A stretch of DNA of 64,000 bases from Muribaculaceae bacterium (GCA_017553785.1 JAFZKD010000111.1:1-64000), one strand, 5' to 3'. Positions 54,261 through 63,346 are shown, numbered from the stretch's first letter. A program made the numbers and translations. Notes: a model not told the origin generated them from the sequence alone.

Positions 54261-55466
54261 TTACTTCTTGATGCCCATTTTCTTGGCAATCTTAGCGGGG
54301 ATAGCATCCTTGTGAACGAGGATGTTCAACGTCTTGGCGCGGAAGAAGGCCTCGCTGCAGTAGAAGTATCCCTCGTAGAGCTGGTTGGTGTCCCAGCTGT
54401 TCTGCACCTTGAAGTACTTGTTACCCTCCTGGTCAACGGCCTTGCCCATGATAACCATGCCGTGGTCGTCGGTGGTCTCCTTGTTGTCAAACATCTCCTG
54501 ACGCTCCTCGGGAGTTACCCACTGCTCTTTTACCGGGCCCTTGATGTCCCAAAGTTCGGCCTCGCGGTCCTTGTCGCTGAGTTGTGCCCAACGGGCCATG
54601 TCGGTGCCGGCTGCATCGGGGACTTCCTTCTTGACGGGCAGGATAGCATAACCATTGCGCCACTTGAAGCCTTTCTCGCTCACGTCGGCACCCCAAGCGA
54701 TGGTGTAGCCGTTGTCGATGGCATAGTTGGCAATCTCCAGCAGTTCGTCGATGGGAACATTCTGGTAGCTGGACCACAGCCAGTTGTCAGCCACCTCAAG
54801 GATGAAGGGCTGATAGTAGGGATGGTGGGTAAACGAAGCGATGGGCACATAGTCGTCGAGGTTGATGCCCAGGCTGGCAGCCCACGTCTTCGGTGTCCAG
54901 GTCTTGCCCTCATAGACGAAAGTCTCGGGCATCTTGCCCATGTAGCTGTCGAGGATGGCCTGAAGACCGTCCTTCCATGCGGGAGTGAGTTTGCCGCGGC
55001 TGTGCTTGTTGATGGTGCCAACATAGCCACTCAGCAGCGTAGTCAACTCATGGGTATCGAATTTCTTGTCACCATAGGTCATGCCGGTGTACACCTCGTT
55101 GGGCACCATACCGTAGTTGCGCCATACGTAGGGAACATCCTCGGCAGCGCCACCCTCGGCAAAGTTGATCTCGCCATCCATGCGGATGTACTTGATGGCC
55201 TTGTCATAGTAGCAGTGGTTAACGACGAATCCCTCGCTCAGGTGTACCTCTTTGCCGGTGAGACGCAGGATCTCATCCTCGAAGAATGAGTTGGTCGAGT
55301 AGCACCAGCACGTACCGGACTTGTTCTGGTCCTTGACGGGGGTGTGACGGATCTCCTTGGTGTCGGTGAACTTGAAGCCGGTGCTGTCGGGGATGACAAT
55401 CTTGTTATCGGCCATCACGTTGATAGCGATTGCCGAAGCCAGTAAAGCAAAAACTAATTTCTTCAT
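54261..55466 (-). CDS. C1 family aminopeptidase C / bleomycin hydrolase-like protease
   Basis: A 401-residue papain-fold peptidase. The active-site Cys is in QNKSGTCWCYST (C53), with oxyanion Gln47, the catalytic His in DDHGMVIMG, and Asn in VQNSWDT. VHLSEGFVVNHCYYDKA, FAEGGAAEDVPYVWRNYGMVP and the middle YTPIAS-type strands match PepC. Unlike cytosolic PepC it has a signal peptide (MKKLVFALLASAIAINVMAD), so it acts outside the cytoplasm, as is usual in gut Bacteroidota. A TAAATTTG box lies at 55538-55531. Confidence 0.92.
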   Translation of the reverse strand: MKKLVFALLASAIAINVMADNKIVIPDSTGFKFTDTKEIRHTPVKDQNKSGTCWCYSTNSFFEDEILRLTGKEVHLSEGFVVNHCYYDKAIKYIRMDGEINFAEGGAAEDVPYVWRNYGMVPNEVYTGMTYGDKKFDTHELTTLLSGYVGTINKHSRGKLTPAWKDGLQAILDSYMGKMPETFVYEGKTWTPKTWAASLGINLDDYVPIASFTHHPYYQPFILEVADNWLWSSYQNVPIDELLEIANYAIDNGYTIAWGADVSEKGFKWRNGYAILPVKKEVPDAAGTDMARWAQLSDKDREAELWDIKGPVKEQWVTPEERQEMFDNKETTDDHGMVIMGKAVDQEGNKYFKVQNSWDTNQLYEGYFYCSEAFFRAKTLNILVHKDAIPAKIAKKMGIKK

Positions 55467-55530
55467 AAATACTGATTTTGTTTTAGAGTTATAAATGTTT
55501 TAGGTTAATAGTTTCTTAGTTTCAAACATG

Positions 55531-55538
55531 CAAATTTA
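55531..55538 (-). promoter_or_regulatory. -7 box of pepC
   Basis: Minus-strand TAAATTTG, leader about 60 nt; it lies downstream of the terminator of the candidate small RNA, so pepC is transcribed independently. Confidence 0.5.
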
Positions 55539-55582
55539 GTAGTTTTTTTTGAAATTTCACCTAACCAAGCGAATAATTGTTC

Positions 55583-55705
55583 CGAAAAAACAAAAAGTGT
55601 CCTCTGGCGGTTGGATGAACCACTGTCGAGGACACCGTTTTTTAGGATCAGACAGATAAGATTTGATTGATGATTACATCACAGGGGCATGTCGCCCCAA
55701 TGATG
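55583..55705 (-). ncRNA. candidate small RNA between mutS2 and pepC
   Basis: Minus-strand TATATTTG (55716-55709) predicts a start near 55705. The first 29 nt of the RNA form a stem-loop: CATCA and TGATG outer stem, GGGGC and GCCCC inner stem, 5-nt loop (55705-55677). The RNA ends with GTGTCCTC/GAGGACAC (55635-55597) and TTTTTGTTTTTTC. No ORF is present. The fit of promoter, 5' stem and terminator in about 120 nt makes a small RNA likely. No TTG at the ideal -33 position was found. Confidence 0.6.
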
Positions 55706-55769
55706 CCGCAAATATACTAAATTTCACCTTGAAATGGATAAAAACAATTTTTTTATTGTGAAAAATATT

Positions 55770-55777
55770 TACCTTTG
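55770..55777 (+). promoter_or_regulatory. -7 box of mutS2, predicting a leaderless mRNA
   Basis: TACCTTTG ends 4 bp before the ATG at 55782. With the usual spacing the transcript would start at or within a base of the start codon. Confidence 0.5.
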
Positions 55778-55781
55778 TACC

Positions 55782-58235
55782 ATGATATATCCCTCAAACT
55801 TTGAGACAAAGATAGGTTTTGACACCGTGCGCCGTGAGCTGGAGCGGTATTGTGTTAGCGCATTGGGAGCCGCCAATGTGCCTAGGTTGCGTTTCTCGAC
55901 CCGCCGCGATGAGGTGGTCCGTTGGTTGGAGGAGACCAATGAATTCCTGTCCATTGTTCAGACAGGCAAGGAGTTCCCGCTGAGTTACTATTTTGACCTG
56001 CGCGTCGTGCTCAAGGAGGTGGCCACTCCAGGCACATTTCTGTCGGCCGAACGATTGTTTGACCTGCAGCGGCTGCTGGTGACGGTGAGCCAGGTGGTGC
56101 GCTTTTTCGCTACAGAAGCCGAAGGCGGAACGCCCTATCCACGGTTGCGCGAGCTCACTAGCGGCTTGCAGGCCTTTCCCGAATTGAGCAACGCCATCGG
56201 TCATGTGTTGGACAAGGCGGGCAATATCAAAGATACGGCCTCGCCCCAGTTGCAGGACCTGCGCTCCACAATCGCCCGAGTGACCAGCAGCATCAATGGC
56301 ACCCTGCGCCACATCATCGCCCAGGGCAAGCAGGACGGTATCCTTGACAATGACGTTCAGCCCTCGTTGCGTGACGGCAGGCTGGTGTTGCCCGTGAGTG
56401 CCATGAACAAGCGCAAACTGCATGGTATCGTCCATGACGAGAGTGCCACAGGAAAAACCGTGTTCATTGAGCCGGATGCCATTGTCGAGGCCAATAACCG
56501 CATCCGCGAGACCGAGGCCGAGATTGCCCGTGAGATCATCCGCATCCTGACCGCAGTTACAGACCAGATACGCCCTCATCTTGATGAATTGTCGGGAGTG
56601 CTGGAAACACTCGGACAGTTGGATTTCATCCGTGCCAAGGCCTTGTTCGCCCAAGATGTGGGCGCACAGATGTGCCACATCGACCGCAAACCCGTGGTAG
56701 AATGGTACAATGCCTTGCATCCCTCATTGCTGTTGTCGTTGCGTAGCCAGGGCAAGGAGGTGGTTCCGCTTAACATCACTCTCAACCGCCAGGACCGTAT
56801 CCTTGTCATATCAGGACCTAATGCCGGCGGCAAATCGGTGTGTCTCAAAACAGTGGGTGTTGTTCAATACATGATGCAGTGCGGTCTGTTGCCCACGCTG
56901 CGGGATAACTCACACATGGGCCTTTACCGCGACATATTTATCGATATCGGTGACCAGCAGAGCATTGAGAATGACTTGAGTACCTACAGCAGCCACTTGC
57001 AGAACATGAAGATGTTCCTGTCTAAGGGTGGGAAAGAGACCCTGATTCTTATTGATGAAATGGGAAGCGGCACCGAGCCCCAGATTGGCGGCGCCATCGC
57101 CCAATCCATCCTGGAACAGCTGAATGAGCACCAGGTGATGGGCGTCGTGACCACACATTACCAGAACCTCAAGCACTTTGCCGAGGAGACAGCTGGCGTT
57201 GTCAACGGTGCGATGCTCTATGACCGCCAGCGCATGCAGCCGCTATTCCAATTGTCAATGGGCTATCCCGGAAGCTCGTTCGCGATAGAGATTGCCCGAA
57301 AGACGGGGTTACCGCAGCAGGTCATCGACAAGGCCAGTGAGATTGTGGGCAGCGACTATATCAACATGGACAAGTACCTGCTCGACATCGTGCGCGACCG
57401 CCGTTATTGGGAAAACAAGCGCCAGGACGTTCGTGCCAAGGAGAAACGCCTTGACCAACTGATCGCTGACTATGACGAGCGACTTGACGGCATTCGTGCC
57501 GAGCATCGCCAGATTATTCATGACGCCCGAGCCGAAGCCCAGGAAATCCTGCGCGGCAGCAATGCGCAGATTGAGAAGACCATCAAGGAAATTCGTGAAC
57601 AACAGGCTGAGAAGGAGCGCACTAAGGAATTGCGCCGCCAGCTTGACGAATTCAAAAAACGGCTGAATGACTTGGAACCCGAAGAACCCTCACGACTTAA
57701 GGAACTCGCACCCAAAGAGAAACCTCGCCGCAAAACCTCCAAAAAATCAACGCCGAAACCTGTCGTTAAGGATCGTCCCTTGCAGGCTGGCGATAACGTG
57801 GTGCTCAAGGGCTCTACCACGGTGGGTACGCTCATCAGCATCGACGAGAAGTATGCCCTGGTAGCATTCGGTAACATCAAGACCCGCATCGAGGCCAATA
57901 TGGTAGAACGCACCATGCGCAAGGAGAAACTGCCCAAGCCCGAGTCTCTAGGCCGCGTGACCACCGATGAGATCCGCAACCGGCAGCTGAACTTCAAACC
58001 CGATATTGATGTGCGCGGTATGCGGGCCGATGAGGCATTGCAGGCCATCACCTATTTCATTGATGATGCCATCCAGTTCAGTGCCCAACGGGTGCGCATC
58101 CTGCATGGCACAGGAACCGGAGCCTTGAAAGTGGCGATCCGAGAGTATCTGCAAAGTGTGAACGGGGTGAAGAGCTACCGCGATGAGCATGTGCAGTTTG
58201 GCGGCGCTGGCATCACAGTTGTTGAGCTGGAGTGA
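55782..58235 (+). CDS. mutS2: endonuclease MutS2
   Basis: An 817-residue MutS-family ATPase with a C-terminal Smr nuclease domain, linked in other bacteria to suppression of recombination and to rescue of collided ribosomes. The order is core helices, Walker A SGPNAGGKSV, the signature DLSTYSSHL and Walker B LILIDEMGSGTEP. A long coiled coil follows (about 500-625), then a KOW-like segment (LQAGDNVVLKGSTTVG) and the Smr domain with DVRGMRADEAL and LHGTGTGAL. The start MIYPSNFETK is chosen because the upstream frame overlaps the promoter. The M3 peptidase gene follows 33 bp later. Confidence 0.94.
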   Translation: MIYPSNFETKIGFDTVRRELERYCVSALGAANVPRLRFSTRRDEVVRWLEETNEFLSIVQTGKEFPLSYYFDLRVVLKEVATPGTFLSAERLFDLQRLLVTVSQVVRFFATEAEGGTPYPRLRELTSGLQAFPELSNAIGHVLDKAGNIKDTASPQLQDLRSTIARVTSSINGTLRHIIAQGKQDGILDNDVQPSLRDGRLVLPVSAMNKRKLHGIVHDESATGKTVFIEPDAIVEANNRIRETEAEIAREIIRILTAVTDQIRPHLDELSGVLETLGQLDFIRAKALFAQDVGAQMCHIDRKPVVEWYNALHPSLLLSLRSQGKEVVPLNITLNRQDRILVISGPNAGGKSVCLKTVGVVQYMMQCGLLPTLRDNSHMGLYRDIFIDIGDQQSIENDLSTYSSHLQNMKMFLSKGGKETLILIDEMGSGTEPQIGGAIAQSILEQLNEHQVMGVVTTHYQNLKHFAEETAGVVNGAMLYDRQRMQPLFQLSMGYPGSSFAIEIARKTGLPQQVIDKASEIVGSDYINMDKYLLDIVRDRRYWENKRQDVRAKEKRLDQLIADYDERLDGIRAEHRQIIHDARAEAQEILRGSNAQIEKTIKEIREQQAEKERTKELRRQLDEFKKRLNDLEPEEPSRLKELAPKEKPRRKTSKKSTPKPVVKDRPLQAGDNVVLKGSTTVGTLISIDEKYALVAFGNIKTRIEANMVERTMRKEKLPKPESLGRVTTDEIRNRQLNFKPDIDVRGMRADEALQAITYFIDDAIQFSAQRVRILHGTGTGALKVAIREYLQSVNGVKSYRDEHVQFGGAGITVVELE

Positions 58236-58268
58236 TTTCTCAGTAGGGGTTAAGTGAAGAATTGAGAT

Positions 58269-60332
58269 ATGATTGAGAATAATATATTTTTGAGGCCTTT
58301 CAGGACGCGTGGAGGTGCGGTGCCTTTTGACCGCATCACGACTGCTGATTATGAGCCGGCTATCCGTCAAGGAATTAAAGAGCATGATGCCGAGGTGCGA
58401 GCCATTGCCGAAAGCAATGATGAAGCGACCTTTGAGAACACCATTGTAGCCCTTGAGCGTGCTGGAGCGACACTCAACCGTGTGCTGGGTGTGTTTTATC
58501 CTATGCTGTCGTGCAATGCCGATGATGCGTTGCTGAAGGTGAGTGAGCTCATGGCCCCCGTGTTGAGCGAGCACTTCAACAGCATCACCCTAAACGAGCG
58601 GCTGTGGCAACGGGTGAAATATGTTAAAGATCACTTTGATGAAGCCAGCTACGACGTGGAGGACCAGATGCTGATGCGTGAGACCTATGACGGCTTTGTG
58701 CGTAGTGGCGCTAACCTGCAAGGAGAGGCTAGAGAGCGTTATCGGGAATTGTCCAAGCGATTGACCGAACTGACGTTGAAATTTGACCAGAATGCCCTCA
58801 AGGAGACCCCTCGATATGAACTGTGGCTTACCGAAAAAGACTTAGACGGCCTCCCTGAAAGTGCCCTTGACTCCGCCAAACAGGCCGCCAAGGACAAAGG
58901 CCGTGAGAACGAGTGGCTGGTCACTCTAGACGCACCCAGTTACGGCCCCTTCATGAAATACAGCGACCGCCGCGACCTGCGTGAGCAGTTGTATAAGATG
59001 TATAACCGCCAGTGCACTAGCGGAGACTACTGCAATCTTGATGTGCTGCGTGATATCGCAAACACGAGGCTTGAAATCGCACAACTGATGGGCTGTAAAT
59101 CGTTTGCCGAATACAAGTTGCAGCACACGATGGCCCAGACGCCGGCAAACGTTTACGGCATGCTGAACCAACTGCGTGACGCCTATTTGCCTGTGGAGCG
59201 TGATGAGATGAAGCGGTTGACGGAGTTCGCGAGCAAGCTTGAAGGCAAGCCAACCGTCATTATGCCTTGGGACTATAGCTATTACAGTAACAAGGAAAAA
59301 GACTCGAAGTATGAGATTAATGACGAGTTGCTGCGGCCATATTTCGAATTGGGTCGTGTCACCCAAGGCGTTTTTGGCTTTGCGAAGCGTATGTACGGCT
59401 TGCGTTTCACGCACAATCATGACGCCCAGGTGTTTCATCCCGAGGTGGAAGTCTATGACGTGACCGATGAAGACGGCAAGGCAGTGGGTATGCTATATCT
59501 GGACTTTTTCCCACGACCCACCAAGCAGAGCGGGGCATGGATGACCAGTTTCAGAGAGCAGTATATCGATGATAACGGCAATGATGTGCGACCACTGGTG
59601 ACGCTGACGATGAACTTCACCCGTCCCACCGATGCGAAGCCCTCGTTGCTCACTGTGCGTGAGTTGGAGACGTTTATGCACGAGTTTGGTCATGCCCTTC
59701 ATCAGTTGCTGAGCCGCTGCAAGTACCAGTCCTTATCGGGTACCAACGTCTATAGAGATTTTGTTGAGGTTCCGTCGCAGTTCAACGAGAACTACGTGTA
59801 TGAACGTGAATTTCTCGATAGTTTTGCCTGTCATTACAAAACAGGCGAGCCAGTGCCTCAAGAGCTGATTGATAAACTGATCGCGTCGTCACAGTATGGC
59901 GCCGCCTATGCCTGTGTGCGGCAGTTGGGCTTCGGCTTCATCGACATGGCATGGCACAGCATCACTGAGCCATATCAGGGCGACGACTTTGATTTTGAGT
60001 ATCATGCGGTGAAAGATGTCCAGGCTTTTGAACCCGTTGAAGGCTGTATCATGTCTCCCCAGTTCACCCATATCTTCTCAGGCGGCTATGCGGCAGGTTA
60101 CTATGGGTATAAGTGGGCCGAGTTGATCGAGTGTGACGCCTTCGACAAGTTCAAGCAGACCAGTATCTTTGACCGTGATACCGCCCGGTTGTGGCAGACG
60201 CATGTGCTCTCACGGGGCGGGACTGAGGCTCCGATGACGCTTTACAAGCGTTTTCGAGGCGCAGAGCCAGGCATTGAAGCCATGATGCGTCGCGACGGAG
60301 TTTTTCATAAATCCGATACAAATAAAAGATAA
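58269..60332 (+). CDS. M3 family metallopeptidase (oligopeptidase A / Dcp type)
   Basis: A 687-residue zinc peptidase that degrades short peptides. The helical N-terminal part (NIFLRPFRTRGGAVPFDRI, LNRVLGVFYPM) is followed by the M3 core with MHEFGHALHQ (H471, E472, H475) and the distal glutamate segment RDFVEVPSQF. FSGGYAAGYYGYKWAE lies near the end. No signal peptide, so it is probably cytosolic. It is likely co-transcribed with mutS2. Confidence 0.93.
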   Translation: MIENNIFLRPFRTRGGAVPFDRITTADYEPAIRQGIKEHDAEVRAIAESNDEATFENTIVALERAGATLNRVLGVFYPMLSCNADDALLKVSELMAPVLSEHFNSITLNERLWQRVKYVKDHFDEASYDVEDQMLMRETYDGFVRSGANLQGEARERYRELSKRLTELTLKFDQNALKETPRYELWLTEKDLDGLPESALDSAKQAAKDKGRENEWLVTLDAPSYGPFMKYSDRRDLREQLYKMYNRQCTSGDYCNLDVLRDIANTRLEIAQLMGCKSFAEYKLQHTMAQTPANVYGMLNQLRDAYLPVERDEMKRLTEFASKLEGKPTVIMPWDYSYYSNKEKDSKYEINDELLRPYFELGRVTQGVFGFAKRMYGLRFTHNHDAQVFHPEVEVYDVTDEDGKAVGMLYLDFFPRPTKQSGAWMTSFREQYIDDNGNDVRPLVTLTMNFTRPTDAKPSLLTVRELETFMHEFGHALHQLLSRCKYQSLSGTNVYRDFVEVPSQFNENYVYEREFLDSFACHYKTGEPVPQELIDKLIASSQYGAAYACVRQLGFGFIDMAWHSITEPYQGDDFDFEYHAVKDVQAFEPVEGCIMSPQFTHIFSGGYAAGYYGYKWAELIECDAFDKFKQTSIFDRDTARLWQTHVLSRGGTEAPMTLYKRFRGAEPGIEAMMRRDGVFHKSDTNKR

Positions 60333-60377
60333 TCAGCGGTTTAGATGTAATTATTTGTATTTTTTTAAGACAGTATG

Positions 60378-60408
60378 TTGTGAGTTAGAGAAAAAAGTGT
60401 TATGTTTG
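60378..60408 (+). promoter_or_regulatory. Promoter of the Big_2/FGE-like gene
   Basis: TTG (60378-60380), 20-bp spacer, TATGTTTG (60401-60408); predicted start about 60412, leader about 185 nt with no obvious strong hairpin. Confidence 0.7.
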
Positions 60409-60597
60409 CAGCGTGATAAATGAACCATTACAGTTCTCCCATGGTTTGGGAGTAATTGGATTTATTGTTGTTAAGTCTTCTATTATGGCTGTAGGAGATA
60501 GGTGATCGATGGGGCTTATGTTTTTGCGCCATTTGCTTGTATTTGCTTATATGAAGCGTTTTTTGTATATTCAATGACTTTATAAATTTATTGTCAC

Positions 60598-62574
60598 ATG
60601 AAAAATAGTTTACATACGTTTATCTTGTTTCTAGTTGCGCTGATAATGCCGACTGCTGCAAGTGCTTTTGAGTTGATTACCGAGGGCGTGTACATGGACG
60701 GTAATGCGCTGTACATCGGTAGTAATGTGACCTCCATCACGGGCTTGCAGGTGAATCCGAGTGTGATTTACACATTTGCCGCTAACCCGCCTGAGTGTGA
60801 TGAGAACACGTTTATGGGTTATGATGGCGTTCTTCATGTTCCCGCCACATCATTTACTGACTATTTCATTTCAGACTACTGGGGAAATTTTGCTGACATT
60901 AGAAATGATGCTGTTGAGCCGACAGACGTTAACCTCAATTATTATCAAATCGAGTTGATTGTTGGTGACAGCTTCAATCTCTATGCCACAGTTCAACCTT
61001 CAAACGCCACACCACAGACTGTGGATTGGACATCGAGCGATCCACTCGTTGCTGAGGTGAGCGCTGGCCGAATTAGTGCCATTGCTCCTGGCGAATGTGA
61101 TATTATCGTTTCCTGCCTTGATAAGCAGACGGTTTGTCACGTGTCGATCGTGGAACCCATATCGGTGACATTGGACCAGACCGAGTTGACGCTTGAACAG
61201 ACTGATCAAGTGACGCTTACCGCAACCGTCACGCCCGAGAGTTCCAGTGGCGTTAGTGTAACATGGAGTTCTACCGACGAGTCGATTGCGACCGTTGAAA
61301 ACGGCGTTGTTACAGCAATAGGCGTGGGAGAGTGTGACATCATCGCATCCTATTTCGACAAGCATGCTGTATGTCATGTGACAGTTGTCGAAACGACCAT
61401 CTACATTACTCTAGACAGGCATGAGGCAAGGCTTCTTCCTAACCACCTGCTGACTCTCACTCCCACCATGTCGCCTATCTCAACAACCCTCAAGGTGACA
61501 TCAACCAATCCCGCAGTTGCTATCGCAAAGCTGGTTAACGGCAGTGTTCAAGTTGCCGGTCGAGTCGAGGGCACAACGTTGATCATCGTTGGTTCGGAAG
61601 ATGGTAATGCAATCGCTGACACCTGTGAGGTTACCGTTTATACCGAGTTGGGCGATGTGAACTGCGATGGTTATGTGAGCATCAAAGATGTTACTACCTT
61701 GATTGACTATCTGCTTACTAATAATGAAACCGGTTTAAACGTATCTAATGGTGATGTGAACCGTGACGAAATTGTCAGCATTAAGGACGTGACAGCCATG
61801 ATTGATTATCTTTTGGGTGGTAACATCTGGCCTTGGGAAGGCGAGGTGATCAATGTCAAGGGTGTGTCATTCATGATGATCAATGTCGAGGGTGGCACAT
61901 TCACGATGGGTGCTAGTGACATCGATGAAGACGCCGCCAGCAATGAACGTCCAGCCCATGAGGTGACATTGTCAAGCTATAGTATCGGCCAGATGGAGGT
62001 TACCCAGGAACTGTGGCAAGCTGTAATGGGCGTCAATCCAAGCCGTTTCTCGAGTGCTAATGGCTATAGTGAGAATCTCAAGCGTCCAGTTGAACAGGTT
62101 TCCTGGAACGACTGCCAAGAGTTCGTGGCAAAATTGAACGAAATGACGGGCAAATCGTTCCGTCTGCCCACTGAGGCAGAATGGGAGTATGCTGCACGAG
62201 GTGGCAATAAGAGCATGAGTAACAAATATGCCGGCAGCAATACGGTTGATGATGTAGCGTGGTATATGTCCAACGCTGGTAGTGGCGTGGGAACTAATAA
62301 CCCGAACTATGGTACTCACGAAGTGAATTCCAAGGACGCTAACGAGTTGGGTCTGTATGGCATGAGCGGAAACGTGTCAGAGTGGTGCCAGGATTGGATG
62401 GCGCAATACAGAAGCACAGCGCAAACTGATCCCACTGGACCGGTAAACGGCTCGATCCGTGTTCATCGTGGTGGCGGTTGGAATTCTAATGCGATTAATT
62501 GCCGCGTGTCGGCCCGTAATGGCAGCGCCATGGCATTCAAGGCTAACACGATTGGATTGCGTTTAGCGCTTTAA
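60598..62574 (+). CDS. secreted Big_2 / dockerin-like / FGE-sulfatase-domain protein
   Basis: A 658-residue exported protein with signal peptide (ending TAASAF). Residues about 25-100 are a short strand-rich region. Three Big_2 immunoglobulin-like domains follow (about 105-182, 184-262, 265-345; typical VDWTSSDPLVAEVS and VTWSSTDESIATVENG). Next come two calcium-loop repeats (about 352-410; GDVNCDGYVSIKDVTTLID, GDVNRDEIVSIKDVTAMID). A formylglycine-generating-enzyme-like domain ends the protein (about 420-658; MGASDIDEDAASNERPAHEV, RLPTEAEWEYAARGG, GNVSEWCQDW, RVHRGGGWN). The catalytic cysteine pair of true FGE is not seen, so this domain is more likely binding or structural. Confidence 0.88.
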   Translation: MKNSLHTFILFLVALIMPTAASAFELITEGVYMDGNALYIGSNVTSITGLQVNPSVIYTFAANPPECDENTFMGYDGVLHVPATSFTDYFISDYWGNFADIRNDAVEPTDVNLNYYQIELIVGDSFNLYATVQPSNATPQTVDWTSSDPLVAEVSAGRISAIAPGECDIIVSCLDKQTVCHVSIVEPISVTLDQTELTLEQTDQVTLTATVTPESSSGVSVTWSSTDESIATVENGVVTAIGVGECDIIASYFDKHAVCHVTVVETTIYITLDRHEARLLPNHLLTLTPTMSPISTTLKVTSTNPAVAIAKLVNGSVQVAGRVEGTTLIIVGSEDGNAIADTCEVTVYTELGDVNCDGYVSIKDVTTLIDYLLTNNETGLNVSNGDVNRDEIVSIKDVTAMIDYLLGGNIWPWEGEVINVKGVSFMMINVEGGTFTMGASDIDEDAASNERPAHEVTLSSYSIGQMEVTQELWQAVMGVNPSRFSSANGYSENLKRPVEQVSWNDCQEFVAKLNEMTGKSFRLPTEAEWEYAARGGNKSMSNKYAGSNTVDDVAWYMSNAGSGVGTNNPNYGTHEVNSKDANELGLYGMSGNVSEWCQDWMAQYRSTAQTDPTGPVNGSIRVHRGGGWNSNAINCRVSARNGSAMAFKANTIGLRLAL

Positions 62575-62594
62575 TCGTTGTGTGAATCAGAAAC

Positions 62595-62645
62595 ACAGGC
62601 AACCTGACTGCTCGGATGCAGGAATGGTTGCCTGTTTTTTTTATA
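62595..62645 (+). terminator. Rho-independent terminator
   Basis: ACAGGCAACC (62595-62604) pairs with GGTTGCCTGT (62626-62635), followed by a run of T. Confidence 0.85.
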
Positions 62646-62717
62646 TTCTAGTATTGTGGCTAGCAAATGATTGTGAGGGATTTTTATGGTCTGTGAGAAG
62701 AAAAAAGGCCTGAATGG

Positions 62718-62748
62718 TTGCTGTTGGGCGTGATTTGTTCTATATTTG
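62718..62748 (+). promoter_or_regulatory. Promoter of the GNAT gene, predicting a leaderless mRNA
   Basis: TTG (62718-62720), 20-bp spacer, TATATTTG (62741-62748). The ATG at 62753 is 5 bp from the box, so the transcript should start at or one base before the start codon. Confidence 0.65.
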
Positions 62749-62752
62749 TGGC

Positions 62753-63253
62753 ATGAAGAGGAAGATTAGAAGGGCAAGGCTAGATGATGTGCCGGCAATC
62801 ATGCGGCTCATTGACGAGGCGCGGGGCATCATGCGCTCATGCGGGAACATGAACCAGTGGATTGATGGCTATCCCGATGAGGAGACCATCGAGAATGACA
62901 TCAATAACTGCCATTGTTACGTGTGTGAGGAGCAGGGTGGGGTGATTGTCGCTTCATTTGCCTTTATTCCGGGTCCAGAGCCGACATACAAAGATATCTA
63001 TGAGGGTGAGTGGCTGGACGACCATCCTTATCATGTCGTTCATCGTTTGGCGAGCACGGCGTCAAGTCACGGTATCTTTAATGATGTGATGGACTACTGC
63101 TTGGCTGTGGCGAGAAACTTGCGCATCGACACGCACCGTGATAACGTCATTATGCGTCATGTGATTAAGAACTACGGCTTCACCTATTGCGGCATCATCT
63201 ATCTGGCTAACGGTGACGAGCGGTTGGCTTATCAGTTGAATAGGGCGGAATAG
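62753..63253 (+). CDS. GNAT family N-acetyltransferase
   Basis: A 166-residue GCN5-related acetyltransferase. The N-terminal strand-helix MKRKIRRARLDDVPAIMRLIDEAR is typical, as are the central strand GGVIVASFAFIPGPEPTY, an acetyl-CoA-region helix after HRLASTASSHGIFNDVMDYCLAVA, and the final IMRHVIKNYGFTYCGIIYL. The substrate is unknown. The frame is open further upstream, but the promoter at 62718-62748 fixes the ATG at 62753. Confidence 0.85.
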   Translation: MKRKIRRARLDDVPAIMRLIDEARGIMRSCGNMNQWIDGYPDEETIENDINNCHCYVCEEQGGVIVASFAFIPGPEPTYKDIYEGEWLDDHPYHVVHRLASTASSHGIFNDVMDYCLAVARNLRIDTHRDNVIMRHVIKNYGFTYCGIIYLANGDERLAYQLNRAE

Positions 63254-63279
63254 CCGTCGTTTTAGTATAGACATTAATC

Positions 63280-63315
63280 AATTAGGGCCGACTCGGTTGG
63301 GAGTCAGCCCTAATT
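63280..63315. terminator. Bidirectional terminator between convergent genes
   Basis: AATTAGGGC-GACTC pairs with GAGTC-GCCCTAATT across a 6-nt loop, with one mismatch (C/A). Confidence 0.75.
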
Positions 63316-63346
63316 TGATATTAAGGATTAATCTTTTTCTTCCAGA

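Noticed and set aside
60598..62574. Active formylglycine-generating enzyme
   Set aside because: The catalytic cysteine motif is not visible and no sulfatase is nearby; the domain is more likely a binding version of the fold.
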